Positions 46,451-57,106 of a stretch of 64,000 bases of DNA are shown one piece after another (within the stretch, counting starts at the first letter, position 1; the number at the start of each line of letters is the position of its first letter). The position numbers and the translations under genes are program-made. Source of the DNA: Poecilobothrus nobilitatus (taxonomy: Eukaryota > Arthropoda > Insecta > Diptera > Dolichopodidae). Below the pieces are notes generated by a model. The model made no database searches. It worked only from the letters and a program-made list of their open reading frames with translations, and was not told where the DNA came from. The DNA lies in contig OX352774.1 of NCBI GenBank assembly GCA_947095535.1, positions 1,736,001-1,800,000 on the forward strand, read 5' to 3'.

Positions 46451-46878
46451 ACTCTAATCTTTATATTCAGTTATATTGTGAAATTCCTACTCCTACCATA
46501 CAACCAATATTTTAAAATTTTTAATCGAAAAGAAAAATAAAACAAAAATTCAACGGAATAAAAGAGCGTCGTTTTTGAATATGTATATTATAGGTATAGA
46601 TTATACATATTATATGATACATATGTATATACTTTACATGGGTTTTTTATAAAAATGGAAAATTATTAATGAAAATCAGAAAATTTTGGAAAAATATTAA
46701 TTTTGTAAGATGGCTATACTGAATATTTATAATTTAAAAAGAAAAAAATTAAAGTTGGTTGGTAAATCATTGAGTAAAATGGTTTTAAATGTCTGTCATT
46801 TACAGATTGAATATTATGATATGTAAGAATTTATTTCATATAAAATATTAGAAATATAAAAAAAAAAAAAAAAAATAG

Positions 46879-46951
46879 AATAGAATCGAACTTGCGAACT
46901 AAAGACTTCTCAAGTTTAAGAAGCGGCCACTCTACCACTGCACCAAACTCC
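46879..46951 (-). ncRNA. tRNA-like segment (SINE-head style), unit 2
   Basis: Minus strand: box A TGGTGCAGTGGTAGAGTGG (46927-46945), close to the TGGYNNAGTGG consensus, and box B AGTTCGATTCT (46882-46892), then a T-run of 16 or more. It is better preserved than unit 1 at box A. Acceptor-stem pairing is poor. Confidence 0.6.
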
Positions 46952-47579
46952 CTACTGAAGTTTTGATGTTTATATTCAATTATATTGTGAAATTTCTATT
47001 TCCCACCATGCAAACTATATTTTAAAATTTTTTTTATGTTTTTAGAAAAAAAACAAAAAGCAAAAACAACAAAACAAAATTTAAAATTCAACGGAATAAA
47101 AGAGCGTCGTTTTTGAATATGTATATTATAGGTATAGTTTATACATATTATATGATACATATGTATATACTTTACATGGGTTTTTTATAAAAATGGAGAA
47201 TTATTAATGAAAATCAGAAAATTTTGGAAAAATATTAATTTTGTAAGATGGCTATACTGAATATTTATCATTTAAAAAGAAAAAAATGAAAGTTGGTTGG
47301 TAAATCATTGAGTAAAATGGTTTTAAATGTCTGTCATTTACAGATTAAATATTATGATTTACTAGAAAATAAATTTGAACATTTTAAAATAATTTTGAAA
47401 TAAATATTTAAATTTTGATTCATTAAAAATATTTAAATTAAAACTATATATATATTTTTTTTAATAAAAGCTATTATTTCGAATTTTAATACTAACAATA
47501 AAAATTAAAATAATAAATAATATTGGCAATCAGATTTTATTTTATACAAGGTTACTTTAAAGGCTTGCAGCTAAATAGT

Positions 47580-49060
47580 GTACAGTATGGGTAGCAGGAG
47601 ACGAGGAACCTTGCAAAGAAGTAACGCATTTGTTAACTCAGAAGGCTTCTCTTCAGATGTACAGATGATACAAAACTAAATGTAGGCGACTTCGAAAGTT
47701 TTATTAGAAAATTTGACGACATAGAGCAATAAATTTGAGCAATACGCAAATGTATTTAAATGGAACGAATTGCAAAAATTCATTTTCTGCACAAGATCGC
47801 TTGTTGGCGATGCTAACCTATATATTGAGTGCGAAAAACTCAAGCTAATCAATTATAACGAAATAAAAAACGCATTATTCGAAGAATTTCAATAAAGAAT
47901 CAGTAGTACAAAAGTACACACAAAATTACGTGAGCGCAAAAAAAACAACGACGAATCATTTAGGGAATACTTGTATCGCATGGTAGATATAGCATCACAA
48001 GCTCATATAGATGAAATGTCAATAATTAGTTATATAATACAGGGAATAAGGAAACAAAATTATTTTATTTGGTGCCAAAACCGTAAGAATTAGAAGATAA
48101 ATTGTTAATTTATAAGAAAATTCCCAAAAGCCAAAGACCTTTCTTAACTGCTGCTGACAAAAAAGATAACATAGTTAAAGCACATGTTCATGAAAAAAAA
48201 AGTTGAAGGTATTGTTTCAACTGCGGTTCTAATCAACATAAATTTCATAACTGTCCTCAAAAGGACAAGGGTCCAAAATGCTGTAGATGCAATAAGTACG
48301 GGCATAGAAGGAATGAATGCAGGAAACCATCAGAACTTTTATCATTGCAGAAGAATTTAAAATTTTAAAATGAGATTCTACGTCGTGATGTACATTGCAT
48401 TGACCTGACAAATAAAATGACAATCCCAGTTAAAGTAAATAACATATATTTCCAATGTTTAGTTGATACAGGTAGTGACGTTTGTGTCATAAAAAGTTGT
48501 TACTTTAAATTGATTAATGCTTAAAAAAAATTATTACACAACCCAATGACAATTACAGGCTTGGGTTCTAATATAAGAACAAAAGGATGTTGTAGAGCAA
48601 CCGTTGAGATCGACAATGAAATTTATGACGATATTGAAATATATGGTTGAGTGAGATATATGCGTTTATTTAAAACAAGATGTCATTTTAGATATGCACA
48701 TGTTACAAAAAGCTACAATTACAATAGGTGATGGAAAAATAAGTAGATATTACAAAAAATGTTAATAAGTCGGACAGAAAATCAAATGCGGAATTGGATC
48801 ATGCGAATCGAAAATGGCAAAAATCAATGTCGACCAAAATGAGGAAAACTTTGAAAACCTACCGGGACTGAAAAATTCTGGGAAGAAGATTTTAACAAGG
48901 CTATTTCATTAATACAAAACTACAGACCACAATCACCAAAAGAATCGCCAATTAAAAACAAACATCACAGACAGTTCCGCCGATAAAATGAAACCATGGA
49001 TAAGCCTTAACTCGGATGAAGATAATTCCTCAGATTAAGATGATTATGCTACAATTAAAC
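47580..49060 (+). pseudogene. Ty3/gypsy gag and protease remnant
   Basis: Gag capsid part: ESFIRKFDDIEQ, then WNELQKFIFCTRSLVGDANL, a stop at 47893, then VHTKLRERKKNNDESFREYL and SIISYIIQGI. Nucleocapsid: two zinc knuckles, CFNCGSNQHKFHNC (48213-48254) and CCRCNKYGHRRNEC (48279-48320). Protease: CLVDTGSDVCVIK with the active-site DTGSD (48465-48479), then ITGLGSNIRTKGCC and VILDMHML. RT, RNase H and integrase are missing; 48780-49050 may be a leftover C-terminal end (SDEDNSSD). Stops and frameshifts make it inactive. Confidence 0.85.
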
Positions 49061-49426
49061 AGTAGTGTTAACTTAATTAATTGTTTTAAAAATATAATTT
49101 TTTTTTATTAATTAACTTACTTAACTTAATCCTTAATTTAATTTATTATATATCTTGAAAGGTTGAAGACCATCTAGGATGGCCAAATGGGATCATTGAC
49201 GGCAACTCCAATATCTGTAATATCTCCCGGTAGAAGTCGTAACCGTCAATCAGCTGTATAAGCTTACATCATTAAATCCAAAAAAGAAAATTTCCTCTTT
49301 TATATCAAAACATGAACATGGAAGCATCACTAAGATTAAATTACTTAAATACTGTTACTTTTTATTTTACCTTTTAATTAATTAGTTTTGTATTGAACTT
49401 TACTTTATTATAATTATATTAAACTA
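49061..49426 (+). other. Possible 3' untranslated region or LTR piece of the gypsy remnant
   Basis: A less AT-rich stretch at 49155-49265 (GACCATCTAGGATGGCCAAATG, GACGGCAACTCC, CCGTCAATCAGCTGTATAAG) lies just past the end of the pol remnant. A second copy is not present, so an LTR cannot be confirmed. Confidence 0.35.
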
Positions 49427-49787
49427 GCTGTTGGCGCGTCATAGAATGACGGAGGTAATTATGGTAGATTTTATTTTTATATGCATAGGTATTTGTTTTT
49501 GCAATTTCGGAATAATGTATAATTTGTACTTTGCCAATAATGCAGTAAATAAAAAAAAAGTTATATTTGTAATTTATATACCTACAAAAAAAATATTATG
49601 TTTCCATCCGGAATCGTACCTGCACACTACCGTGCCAGAATCAGACATGCTAAATATGTACACTAATAAGAAGAAATGAAAAAACACTATAAAAGTATTT
49701 TGTAACTAAATTAAGGTAACTTAATGTAAAAAGTGTATAGTTATAAAAAATTATCATGCACGAAAAAGACAAAATAAAAACGAGAAA

Positions 49788-51184
49788 GAATATAGTTGCC
49801 TTTGTCAACTCTTAGATACCCGTACGAACCGTTAGTATGTTCACAGCCTGTCACTCTGCTTACAATATTATTTTTTTAATATTTTAGTATTTTAAAATAA
49901 TTTGGGTGAATTTTATAATTTCTAAAATTATGGATTGTACATATATTCGAACTATATGTTTATACATTCTTCAAAAGCAGATTCTAACCTTCCACATAAC
50001 GATTATCAATCCAAAACTTTTTCAAATATTCTATAGTACCATTTAATACTAAGCGGTAAATGTATATTAAATTACAAAATAGTAAATATAATTTTAAATA
50101 TTTTATTATATTAATGCGCACATAGTATATTTATATTGTTATAAGTATATGGCCATTCATTGCAATATTTCTTTAAAAATATTTCCATTCATAGAATAAT
50201 TTCTTATAAGTACAATAAAATACATATACATACATGTATGTAAATACGGCGCTATATAATATACATCTATACTCTTATCATTCATTCATCAGTGACATAT
50301 ACGATATGTAAATAAACATGATATTATATAAGTATGTATGTATATCAATATCATATAAATAAAAATTCTTCAAGCAACCGTTATGTCGTTTATTTATTTA
50401 CATTTTTCAAGTTCAAGTTACAAGTGTTTCAAGTTAAAATAGAAAATTTTCAGTTTTTGACCCCTTACAGCTCCTAAACGGGGGGTGATAAAAAAAAAGT
50501 TTCTGAAATAACTCATACTTATTTTCAAAGATCTAACTTCTGTCAAAATTTTGTTTAGAAGATAGAAGGGTTAAAGGGTTTGCAATAATTCAGTTTCGTA
50601 TAACGGTAAATTCAGACACCGTATAGCACAAGTATATATTTATTACATACATGTTTGTAAAGCTCATAATAGCACCTATCGTTTGGAATTCATCAGATCA
50701 GATTGAAGAGATACCTTATAGAGCTTGTGTTACAACAATTTAAATATAGAGATTTTTCGAACTTTGGGGGGCTGTAGCTCCTTAACGGATGGGGCTACAG
50801 AAATTTTTGTATTCACAAAAAATTAACATTTTTATGATATCTATCAGCAGTTAAAATTTCATGGCTCTATTTCAAAAAAAATGTGAAGATCTAAAAATTA
50901 GTTGTTCGGGAGCTACCCGAAGTTTTAGTCGGAACTCAACCAAAAAAAATAGGGAACCTACAAATTACTCCCAAAATATTTTGTGTAAATTTCAAGATTC
51001 TAGCTTTCTTAGTTTTTGATTTAGCGTGCTGACGGACGGACGGACGGACATGACTTAGTCGACTCAGAATTTGATTCGGATCTGATCCATACGTTTGAAG
51101 GTATATCTAGCTCGCTTATTTCGAGGTGTTGCAAACGGAGGAGTAAATTTATTATACCCGATACTTATCGTACGGGTATAAAAA
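49788..51184 (+). mobile_element. GTCC-family 3 element, full length, with known empty site
   Basis: The 5' end reads AACGAGAAAGAATATAGTTG, with TACCCGTACGA at 49817-49827. The 3' part has GACGGACGGACGGACGGAC near 51030, ACATGACTTAGTCGACTC, and the hairpin TATACCCG...CGGGTATA (51153-51180). TCGTACGGGTA at 51168-51178 is the exact reverse complement of the 5' motif. Both boundaries are fixed by the empty copy near 25225-25240. Confidence 0.8.
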
Positions 51185-51827
51185 CGATTTGAAATTGAAA
51201 CCACAAATAATAAAATACTAATTTGGGTACCCACTACCCGTATATATACACACAATTGCAATTTCAGTTATTCCCTGTTCTAATACATTATACTCGCACA
51301 CCAACAAATTTATTTGGGTAGGTACCCGTAATAATATTACCATCTAAAAATATATAGTGTTATTTTTTTTATTTTAGAACAGTGGATATGGAAAATAGAA
51401 AAATATATTGCACCTACTCTTGAAAATAGACTTTTTTGCTATGTGAAAAATGCATTAGGTTTAGTAAAAAGTAAAACTACTTCCTATAACTATACTTTGA
51501 TGGTAACGTGTCAGAAGTTCCATTGGTATTTTTGAATCACTTCACATTCCGTCCTAATTCAGATTTTCAGACATGCATATATGAATACTTATTCTGGAAA
51601 AAGAGGCAAATCTAATTTCGTAACCGTCTATAAAATTTCTTGAAAATGGATATATATACATAAATGTATATGTATACATCCTGGCTGACCAGAATTTGGA
51701 AAATAACTGTATCTGATTTTATAGTTGTCCGGGGCATAAATTGAAGTTTAGTCTAGAAAGTTTACTCTAAACGATATTATTACATTATTAATCTTTATTA
51801 TAAACGAAATTATTACATTATCATTAT

Positions 51828-52255
51828 CCAGCCAATAGTGTAGTTGTTAAGACACCGGCCTTTCATACGTAAGGTCTCGGATTTAAACCTCGGCTGGGTG
51901 ATATAGATAAATAAAAAATATTAGACATTTTTCTTATAATATATAATTAATAGAATTTAATTAAATTAAAAATAAGTATATATGTATGTCCTATAAATTA
52001 TAATTTAATATCATATTGTTAATAGCTATATAATAAAATAATAATAAACTATAATTCTTGTATAAGATAATAGATGACGTAGAAATAAAAGAAATGTCTC
52101 ATAGTCTTGTACAATAACTACAGCCGAGTAATCAACGGCTTAGTAAAATGAATGATTCCATAAACTGAAACTTAGTCAAATATGAATAAATAAATTACTT
52201 AGTGGATGCCCAATGCTCCTTATAGGTGTGGGAAGGAGAGAAATAAAAAATATTA
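51828..52255 (+). mobile_element. tRNA-headed SINE
   Basis: The head at 51828-51897 is tRNA-like: CCAGCC pairs with GGCTGG as an acceptor stem, box A is TAGTGTAGTTGTTAAGACA and box B GGATTTAAACC. Next come GGTGATATAGATAAATAAA, an AT-rich body, then ACAGCCGAGTAATCAACGGC, and a tail GGATGCCCAATGCTCCTTAT, GTGTGGGAAGGAG ending in AAATAAAAAA. A tRNA head, unrelated body and A-rich end is the SINE layout. Its source tRNA is not clear; the anticodon loop is imperfect. Target duplications were not resolved. Confidence 0.6.
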
Positions 52256-52584
52256 TCAATACAAAAGGAAAATTTGGACTCACTTGAAAAATACAGAAGT
52301 GCCATGGGATATATAGAAAATTATAATAAAATTAAAAAAAAAAATTTAGAACAAATTTCTTTTTAACAAAACAAAAAATTCGAAACAAATTAAAGACTAC
52401 CCATTGCAATTTACAATTCATAAACAATTATGAAATATTCCTGCTTCCTATAATAAAATATTTGCTTGGCTTTCTTTATTATATGCTTTTATAATAACAC
52501 GTCGGTGTCGGTTTATTTATTTATTTATTTATTTGTCATTCTGTCACGGTTTTTATTATCTTCGTATATGTTAGCGACATGTGT

Positions 52585-52665
52585 AAGTGTTGGCAGAGGA
52601 AAGTGTACAGGTTCGAAAAGTGCGGACATTTTGTTCGAATCCAGTTCACATGCAACTTTTTTTTT
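52585..52665 (+). ncRNA. tRNA-like segment, unit 1
   Basis: Box-A-like TTGGCAGAGGAAAGTG (52590-52605) and box-B-like TTGTTCGAATCC (52631-52642), followed by a run of 12 T at about 52659. No convincing cloverleaf was found. Confidence 0.5.
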
Positions 52666-53042
52666 TTTAACTATCTATTCATCAACATATTTTGAATAAA
52701 AAATGTATATATTTTGTATATATGAATTTAAAACTTACATTTTTATCTCTTATTCATGCATACAAACATACACATTATATTTTTGATCTTTCCTCCTATA
52801 ATAGTATAATGTCGATGTCCATTGCACATGGTGTTTTGTATTAGCATAATTAGCAAAACACAATACATACAAGATGTGTATGTTTGTTGTTAAATTATTT
52901 TGTTTACAACATATTTTGTTTAGGATTTAAATCAAAATATTTGCTGTCAACATTCTTTAATGCATATTGAATATACATGGTCTTAAAAATTATGGTTTTA
53001 TCAGTTTTATGTTCGTAATCTGTTCACAAAATATTAAAGTGT

Positions 53043-53130
53043 TCTATGGTGCAGAGGGAAGTGTACAAGTTTTGAAGCTGAGGGTAATTTGGTTCGAATT
53101 CACTTTTTGTATGTACTTTTTTTTTTTTAA
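53043..53130 (+). ncRNA. tRNA-like segment, unit 2
   Basis: Box-A-like TGGTGCAGAGGGAAGTG (53047-53063) and box B GGTTCGAATTC (53091-53101, one base off GGTTCGANTCC), followed by T-runs at 53104 and 53119. The spacing between boxes fits a tRNA-type promoter. Confidence 0.55.
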
Positions 53131-53420
53131 CTGTATTCATCAACATTTTTTGAATAAAATTTTATGTATAACACATACACACATATTATTTGATCTTTCC
53201 TCCTGTAATAATTACGTTCAATCAATCTTGATGTGCACATGTGTTTTGTATTAGAATTTAGCAAAACACAAAATATATAGGTACAATATTTTTATGTTGC
53301 TAAATTATTTTGTTTTAAAACATTTGTTTAGGATTTAAATCAGAATATTTGTTGTCAACATTCTTTATTGCATATTGAATATGCATGACGTTAAAAATTA
53401 ATGTTTTATGTGTTTTATTT

Positions 53421-54085
53421 AGGAGCATTTATTATGTATATTGTGTATATAGATATACATATAAAATTTATTTATTCAAAATAATTCCAATTGCCAAATT
53501 CAAACTACATACATACATAATATTTTGTTGTATGTACATAGTAGAAAATATAAAAAGTAAAAATCATTACAAAATTATGCTTTTGCGCATTACGAATTAT
53601 GATTTACAAAGAAAATTTTGTCAACACAAAAAATTAAAAGTATATATGTATGTAAGTATGTACGTCCGTACATAATATTATGTTAAACTAATTTCCTAAA
53701 TTATTTTGTTCCGCTCCATTTTATAAAATCCATTTTTTTAAATCAATATATTTGTTACTGCATTTTTACTGCATGATCTTATTAAGCGATTAGATAGGTA
53801 GGTGTTCAAGGTTAGATGTTTGTTTGGATATACGATATACTACTATTACTATACTATAGAAATATACAGTAAAATACATTTATGTGTATCACTTTCATAC
53901 TTGTTAGAAATGTTGCTTCAACTAAAATTGGATTGTAATATTTATAATCACAGTATTTTGGTACATATATATTTATGTGTTTCATTTAAAACTAAAAAAT
54001 ATAAAATAAAATAATATGTAAAAAAAAATATTTTTTAAAATATGCTTTTATCAAAACCGAATTCGCCCCCTAAAAAGAAAATAAT
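53421..54085. other. AT-rich spacer, nothing recognised
   Basis: TATGTATGTAAGTATGTACG and similar tracts near 53645. Open stretches are low-complexity. Confidence 0.5.
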
Positions 54086-54193
54086 AAAATTGATTGCAAA
54101 ACTTTAGTTTTTTGGACTGTTATCATATAAAAGTTAATTGCTAGTGCAAGAATTTTGGACTGTTATAAAGTCTAAAGTTTTGCAATCAATTTT
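54086..54193. repeat. Perfect 22-bp inverted repeat with 64-base loop
   Basis: Bases 54086-54107 are the exact reverse complement of 54172-54193. The loop contains the phrase TTTTGGACTGTTAT twice (about 54109 and 54153). No target duplication or coding content was found. It could be a small foldback (MITE-like) element or a structured RNA. Confidence 0.8.
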
Positions 54194-54514
54194 GTACTTT
54201 AAATTGAATGCGTTTGTTACACATCATTTTTCTGGACAAATATTTCTATTAATAATAATAATTAATAATAATAATTACTAAATTAAACTATTATTATTAC
54301 TAAATTAAACCTATTATTATTAAAACTATTATACTATTATTAAATTATATTAAATTGAATTGTAATATCTGCGTTTTGTTGTAATTCCCACAAGTATGTA
54401 TATACATAAAATTTTTTTATACCTACCTAGAGTACTGTTTGATAAAATCTGGAGAGATTGAATTCTTTGGAATTTTATTCTTATAAGTCGTATATCTTGC
54501 ATTTTTGTAGGTTG

Positions 54515-54557
54515 TATTTTTTTAACTATTAAGAAAAACTGTTAACACACGTAAAAA

Positions 54558-54609
<52 letters not shown>

Positions 54610-55161
54610 GAACCTTTAATTTTTATGTCTTGCCGAAGAAAAATTTGTACAGATGCCTAAGTTACAGGTGTTTAAAAATAGAAAATTTTCAATTTTTGAG
54701 CCTAATAGCTCATAAACAGGGAGTGTTCCAAAAAAAAATTTTCTGAGAAACTCATACTAATTCTAACAGTTCTTTCGTACCTTAAGCTTTCAAGTACTTA
54801 TCTAAGAGCGCGCCGGAGTTATGAAGATAGAAAAATTATCCAAAATTTGGTTTTCACATAATGGTAAATTTAAAAAAGATGTATAATTTTAATATTGATT
54901 TATAAAGGTAAAAGAAATTTGAGTCGAATGGTGTTTTTAGATAGAAAAAATGTTAAGTAGAACATAAGACATAGGTATTTAAAAATAGGGCTTTTCCAAA
55001 GCTTGAGGGGCTGCAGCTTCATAATGAAAAAGTTGTTCTACAACATTATTTTTTTACGGTGTAGAACTTTTGTAAACAGATGGACGAAAGGACAGACGGA
55101 CGGATGGACAGAGTGAAACTAATAGGCAGATATTTTTAAAATTTTTTTGGGAATGTGCTAA
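54515..55161 (+). mobile_element. GTCC-family 4 element carrying a long (ATT)n tract
   Basis: Starts AACTATTAAGAAAAACTG, then CACACGTAAAAATATT and the core. Ends with GACAGACGGACGGATGGACA, GAGTGAAACTAATAGGCA and a decayed hairpin closing AATGTGCTAA. The (ATT)n tract replaces the short ATATTATTG found in other copies. Confidence 0.75.
54558..54609. repeat. (ATT)n microsatellite, about 17 units
   Basis: Uninterrupted ATT repeats at the point where sister copies have only AATATATTATTG. Confidence 0.95.
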
Positions 55162-56900
55162 CAAGTATTTAGTTCTCAAGTCAAAATATCTTTATTTATA
55201 AATTCCTAGATATGTATTCGTACATACTTATTGTTTTAATGCACATTATTCGTTTTTATGCTCATATTGAGTTTGTTATTGTACAATTCATTTTAAAATT
55301 AAATATTTTGTAATGCTAATTTTTTTTATTGGGTTACCTTCGAAATCGTATTTTTTTCAATACTGGGATCCTTTTCAAACTTTGCGGAAACACGCTTAGA
55401 AACGAACATATTTTGTCTCGGGCAAATGGACAAAGTTTTCAACGAAGAACAATTATTGAGAGAGTTTTCTATGCAAAATCTTGAGATATTGGTTTTTAAG
55501 GAACGATTTAAAAGATTTATGTATTTCTTTTTCAAAATTACCAAATTTAAAATTCTATATATCAACAACGACAATACCTATCGGATTCAAAAAATAATAC
55601 ATTTCTTTTTACTTATTTCATTATTTTGTTTTTATTTTCTCCAACTACAATTTACAGAGGATTTTTTTATTTTTACTCTATAAAAGGAGCAATAATAATA
55701 GTTTTTTATTTTATGTAGAAAAAGAAATAAAAAACTGTATTTTTTTAGAAATAAATTCTTATATCTTCTAAATGTAAAAGGTATGTATAAAGTATGTATG
55801 AATGAATTTTAGAAAAGAAGAGTGCTTTTTAAAACTATAACTATTTAACTTTTTAAAACTATAATTAGGGAGTTTTCTTGGCTAAATCTTGAGGTATCTG
55901 GTTTTTAGGGAAAGATAAGAAGAATAGCGTTTTTCGTTAAAATTTTAATTTTTGGGGTAACACCTATCGCCACCACTTAATAGACAATAAAATAATCTAT
56001 AGATCATTTCCGTATTACCTAAATAAACATACATATATATTCAATAGATTAAGAGATAAAAAACTTTCCACAAAAAAACCTAAAAGGGCAAAAATGTTGT
56101 CAAAAGTATTGTTCGTCCTTAAAGGACGAAACACGCCATTAAGATTTTTTGAAAAGACTTAGCCACCAAGTACCGTTTACTTCTTCGGAAGTACTCATTT
56201 CTTCATTTCTTTAGAAAAGCTCCAGCCACCAAATAACATTTTCGTCGTTTGAGGAGTCACCGTAAACTACAGGATCCCCAATGTTTTTATATAATATTAA
56301 TTCAAATAAGTAAAATTTCTTTTTTAAAAACATTTTAATACATGGCTTTATATAAAGTTTTTATATTTTAGGGTGTCCATTTATAACTTGAAAACCAATT
56401 CCACTAACAAATTTGGTTCACCCATTTTAGAAAAGGAGGAAAATTATATTTTTTTTAGAGTTTTAAAAATTTGCCGTTATTTAGTTCTTATATTTTTTAA
56501 TGACGAATAAAAATAGCTCTAAAAATTTAGTTTTTCCCATTTTGTAACTAAAATTTAACTAAATACTTTAAAATTTCTCAAAAAAGTACATATTTTTAGA
56601 AAGTAAGTCTTTCATTCGTTCATTTACTTATAAAACGTCGTTAATATACCTTATAGTTCAGGAGATAATAAAAACATCAAAATGAAAAATTAAACTTTAA
56701 AAGTCTATTTGCTCCCCTTAATGATATCTTCGCGAATCCAGAGCAGAGCAAAACATGTTTATTTGCTCCCAAGCGTGTTTGTGCGCAGTTTGAAAAGGAT
56801 CGGACGCGGGAACTAAAAACAAGTTTAGTCCAAGATTTTAAAGAACAAGAATAAAAACAATGAACCAACGACTTGCACCAAAATTTATATATTTTTATAT
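55162..56900. other. AT-rich region, nothing recognised apart from a short hairpin
   Basis: Two related phrases, GAGTTTTCTATGCAAAATCTTG (55459, in part) and GAGTTTTCTTGGCTAAATCTTG (55870, in part), each followed by an AGATATTGGTTTTTA or AGGTATCTGGTTTTTA stretch, suggest a diverged duplication. A palindrome lies at 56112-56130. No gene was recognised. Confidence 0.5.
56112..56130. other. Palindrome TTCGTCCTT-A-AAGGACGAA
   Basis: A 9-bp perfect stem around a single central base. Its role is unknown. Confidence 0.8.
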
Positions 56901-57106
56901 AGATTTTTTTTAAATAACCTAAAATGGGAAATTCAGTTTAAATTAAATTTAAATACAAGTTTATAAAATTTATTGTTTTAAAAATTAAACAAATTGATTA
57001 GATTTTATTTTTTTAAATAAGCTAAAATGGGGAATTCGGTTTAAATTAAATTTAAATACAAGTTTATAAAATTTATTGTTTTAAAAATTAAACAAATTGA
57101 TTAGAT
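56901..57106. repeat. 103-bp tandem duplication
   Basis: Two nearly identical units: TTTTTTAAATAACCTAAAATG / TTTTTTAAATAAGCTAAAATG through to AAACAAATTGATTAGATTTTATT. Few differences, so it is recent. Confidence 0.85.

Larger units (their letters stand above)
46225..47365. repeat. Tandem array of about 535-bp units, each with a tRNA-like segment
   Basis: Two full units and the start of a third. Each begins GGTAAATCATTGAGTAAAA, passes AATATTATGATATGTAAGAA and a poly-A run, a tRNA-like segment on the minus strand, CAACGGAATAAAAGAGCGTC and ATGGGTTTTTTATAAAAATGG, and ends AAAGTTGGTT. Unit starts are near 46231, 46760 and 47298, giving a period of about 530-540 bases. The last third of the unit is nearly identical between copies. 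Confidence 0.85.
49427..52475 (+). repeat. ACTAGC-opening repeat, copy split by two insertions
   Basis: The pieces 49427-49787, 51185-51310 and 52395-52475 align in order to the uninterrupted copy 24869-25410. Segment 49788-51184 is a family-3 GTCC element. Segment 51311-52394 holds a tRNA-headed SINE and AT-rich DNA. The start reads AACTAGCTGTTGGCGCGTC. Confidence 0.75.
52490..53420 (+). repeat. Tandem pair of about 470-bp units, each with a tRNA-like segment
   Basis: Unit 1 (about 52490-52990) and unit 2 (about 52991-53420) share AGAGG(A/G)AAGTGTACA, a TTCGAAT box, TTTTTTTTTTTTAACT, TTCATCAACA, GATCTTTCCTCCT(A/G)TAATA, GTGTTTTGTATTAG and GTTTAGGATTTAAATCA, in this order. The spacing between matching points is about 460-480 bases. 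Small indels occur. Confidence 0.85.

Noticed and set aside
48229..48423. Minus-strand open frame of 64 codons
   Set aside because: It is antisense to the two gag zinc knuckles on the plus strand.
51828..51897. Functional tRNA gene
   Set aside because: Acceptor stem and box A are fair, but the T arm and anticodon stem pair poorly and a SINE body follows directly.
55426..55683. Plus-strand frame of 85 codons starting MDKVFNEEQLLREFSMQ
   Set aside because: It turns quickly into Phe/Ile/Tyr-rich low-complexity sequence; no splice sites or similarity recognised.
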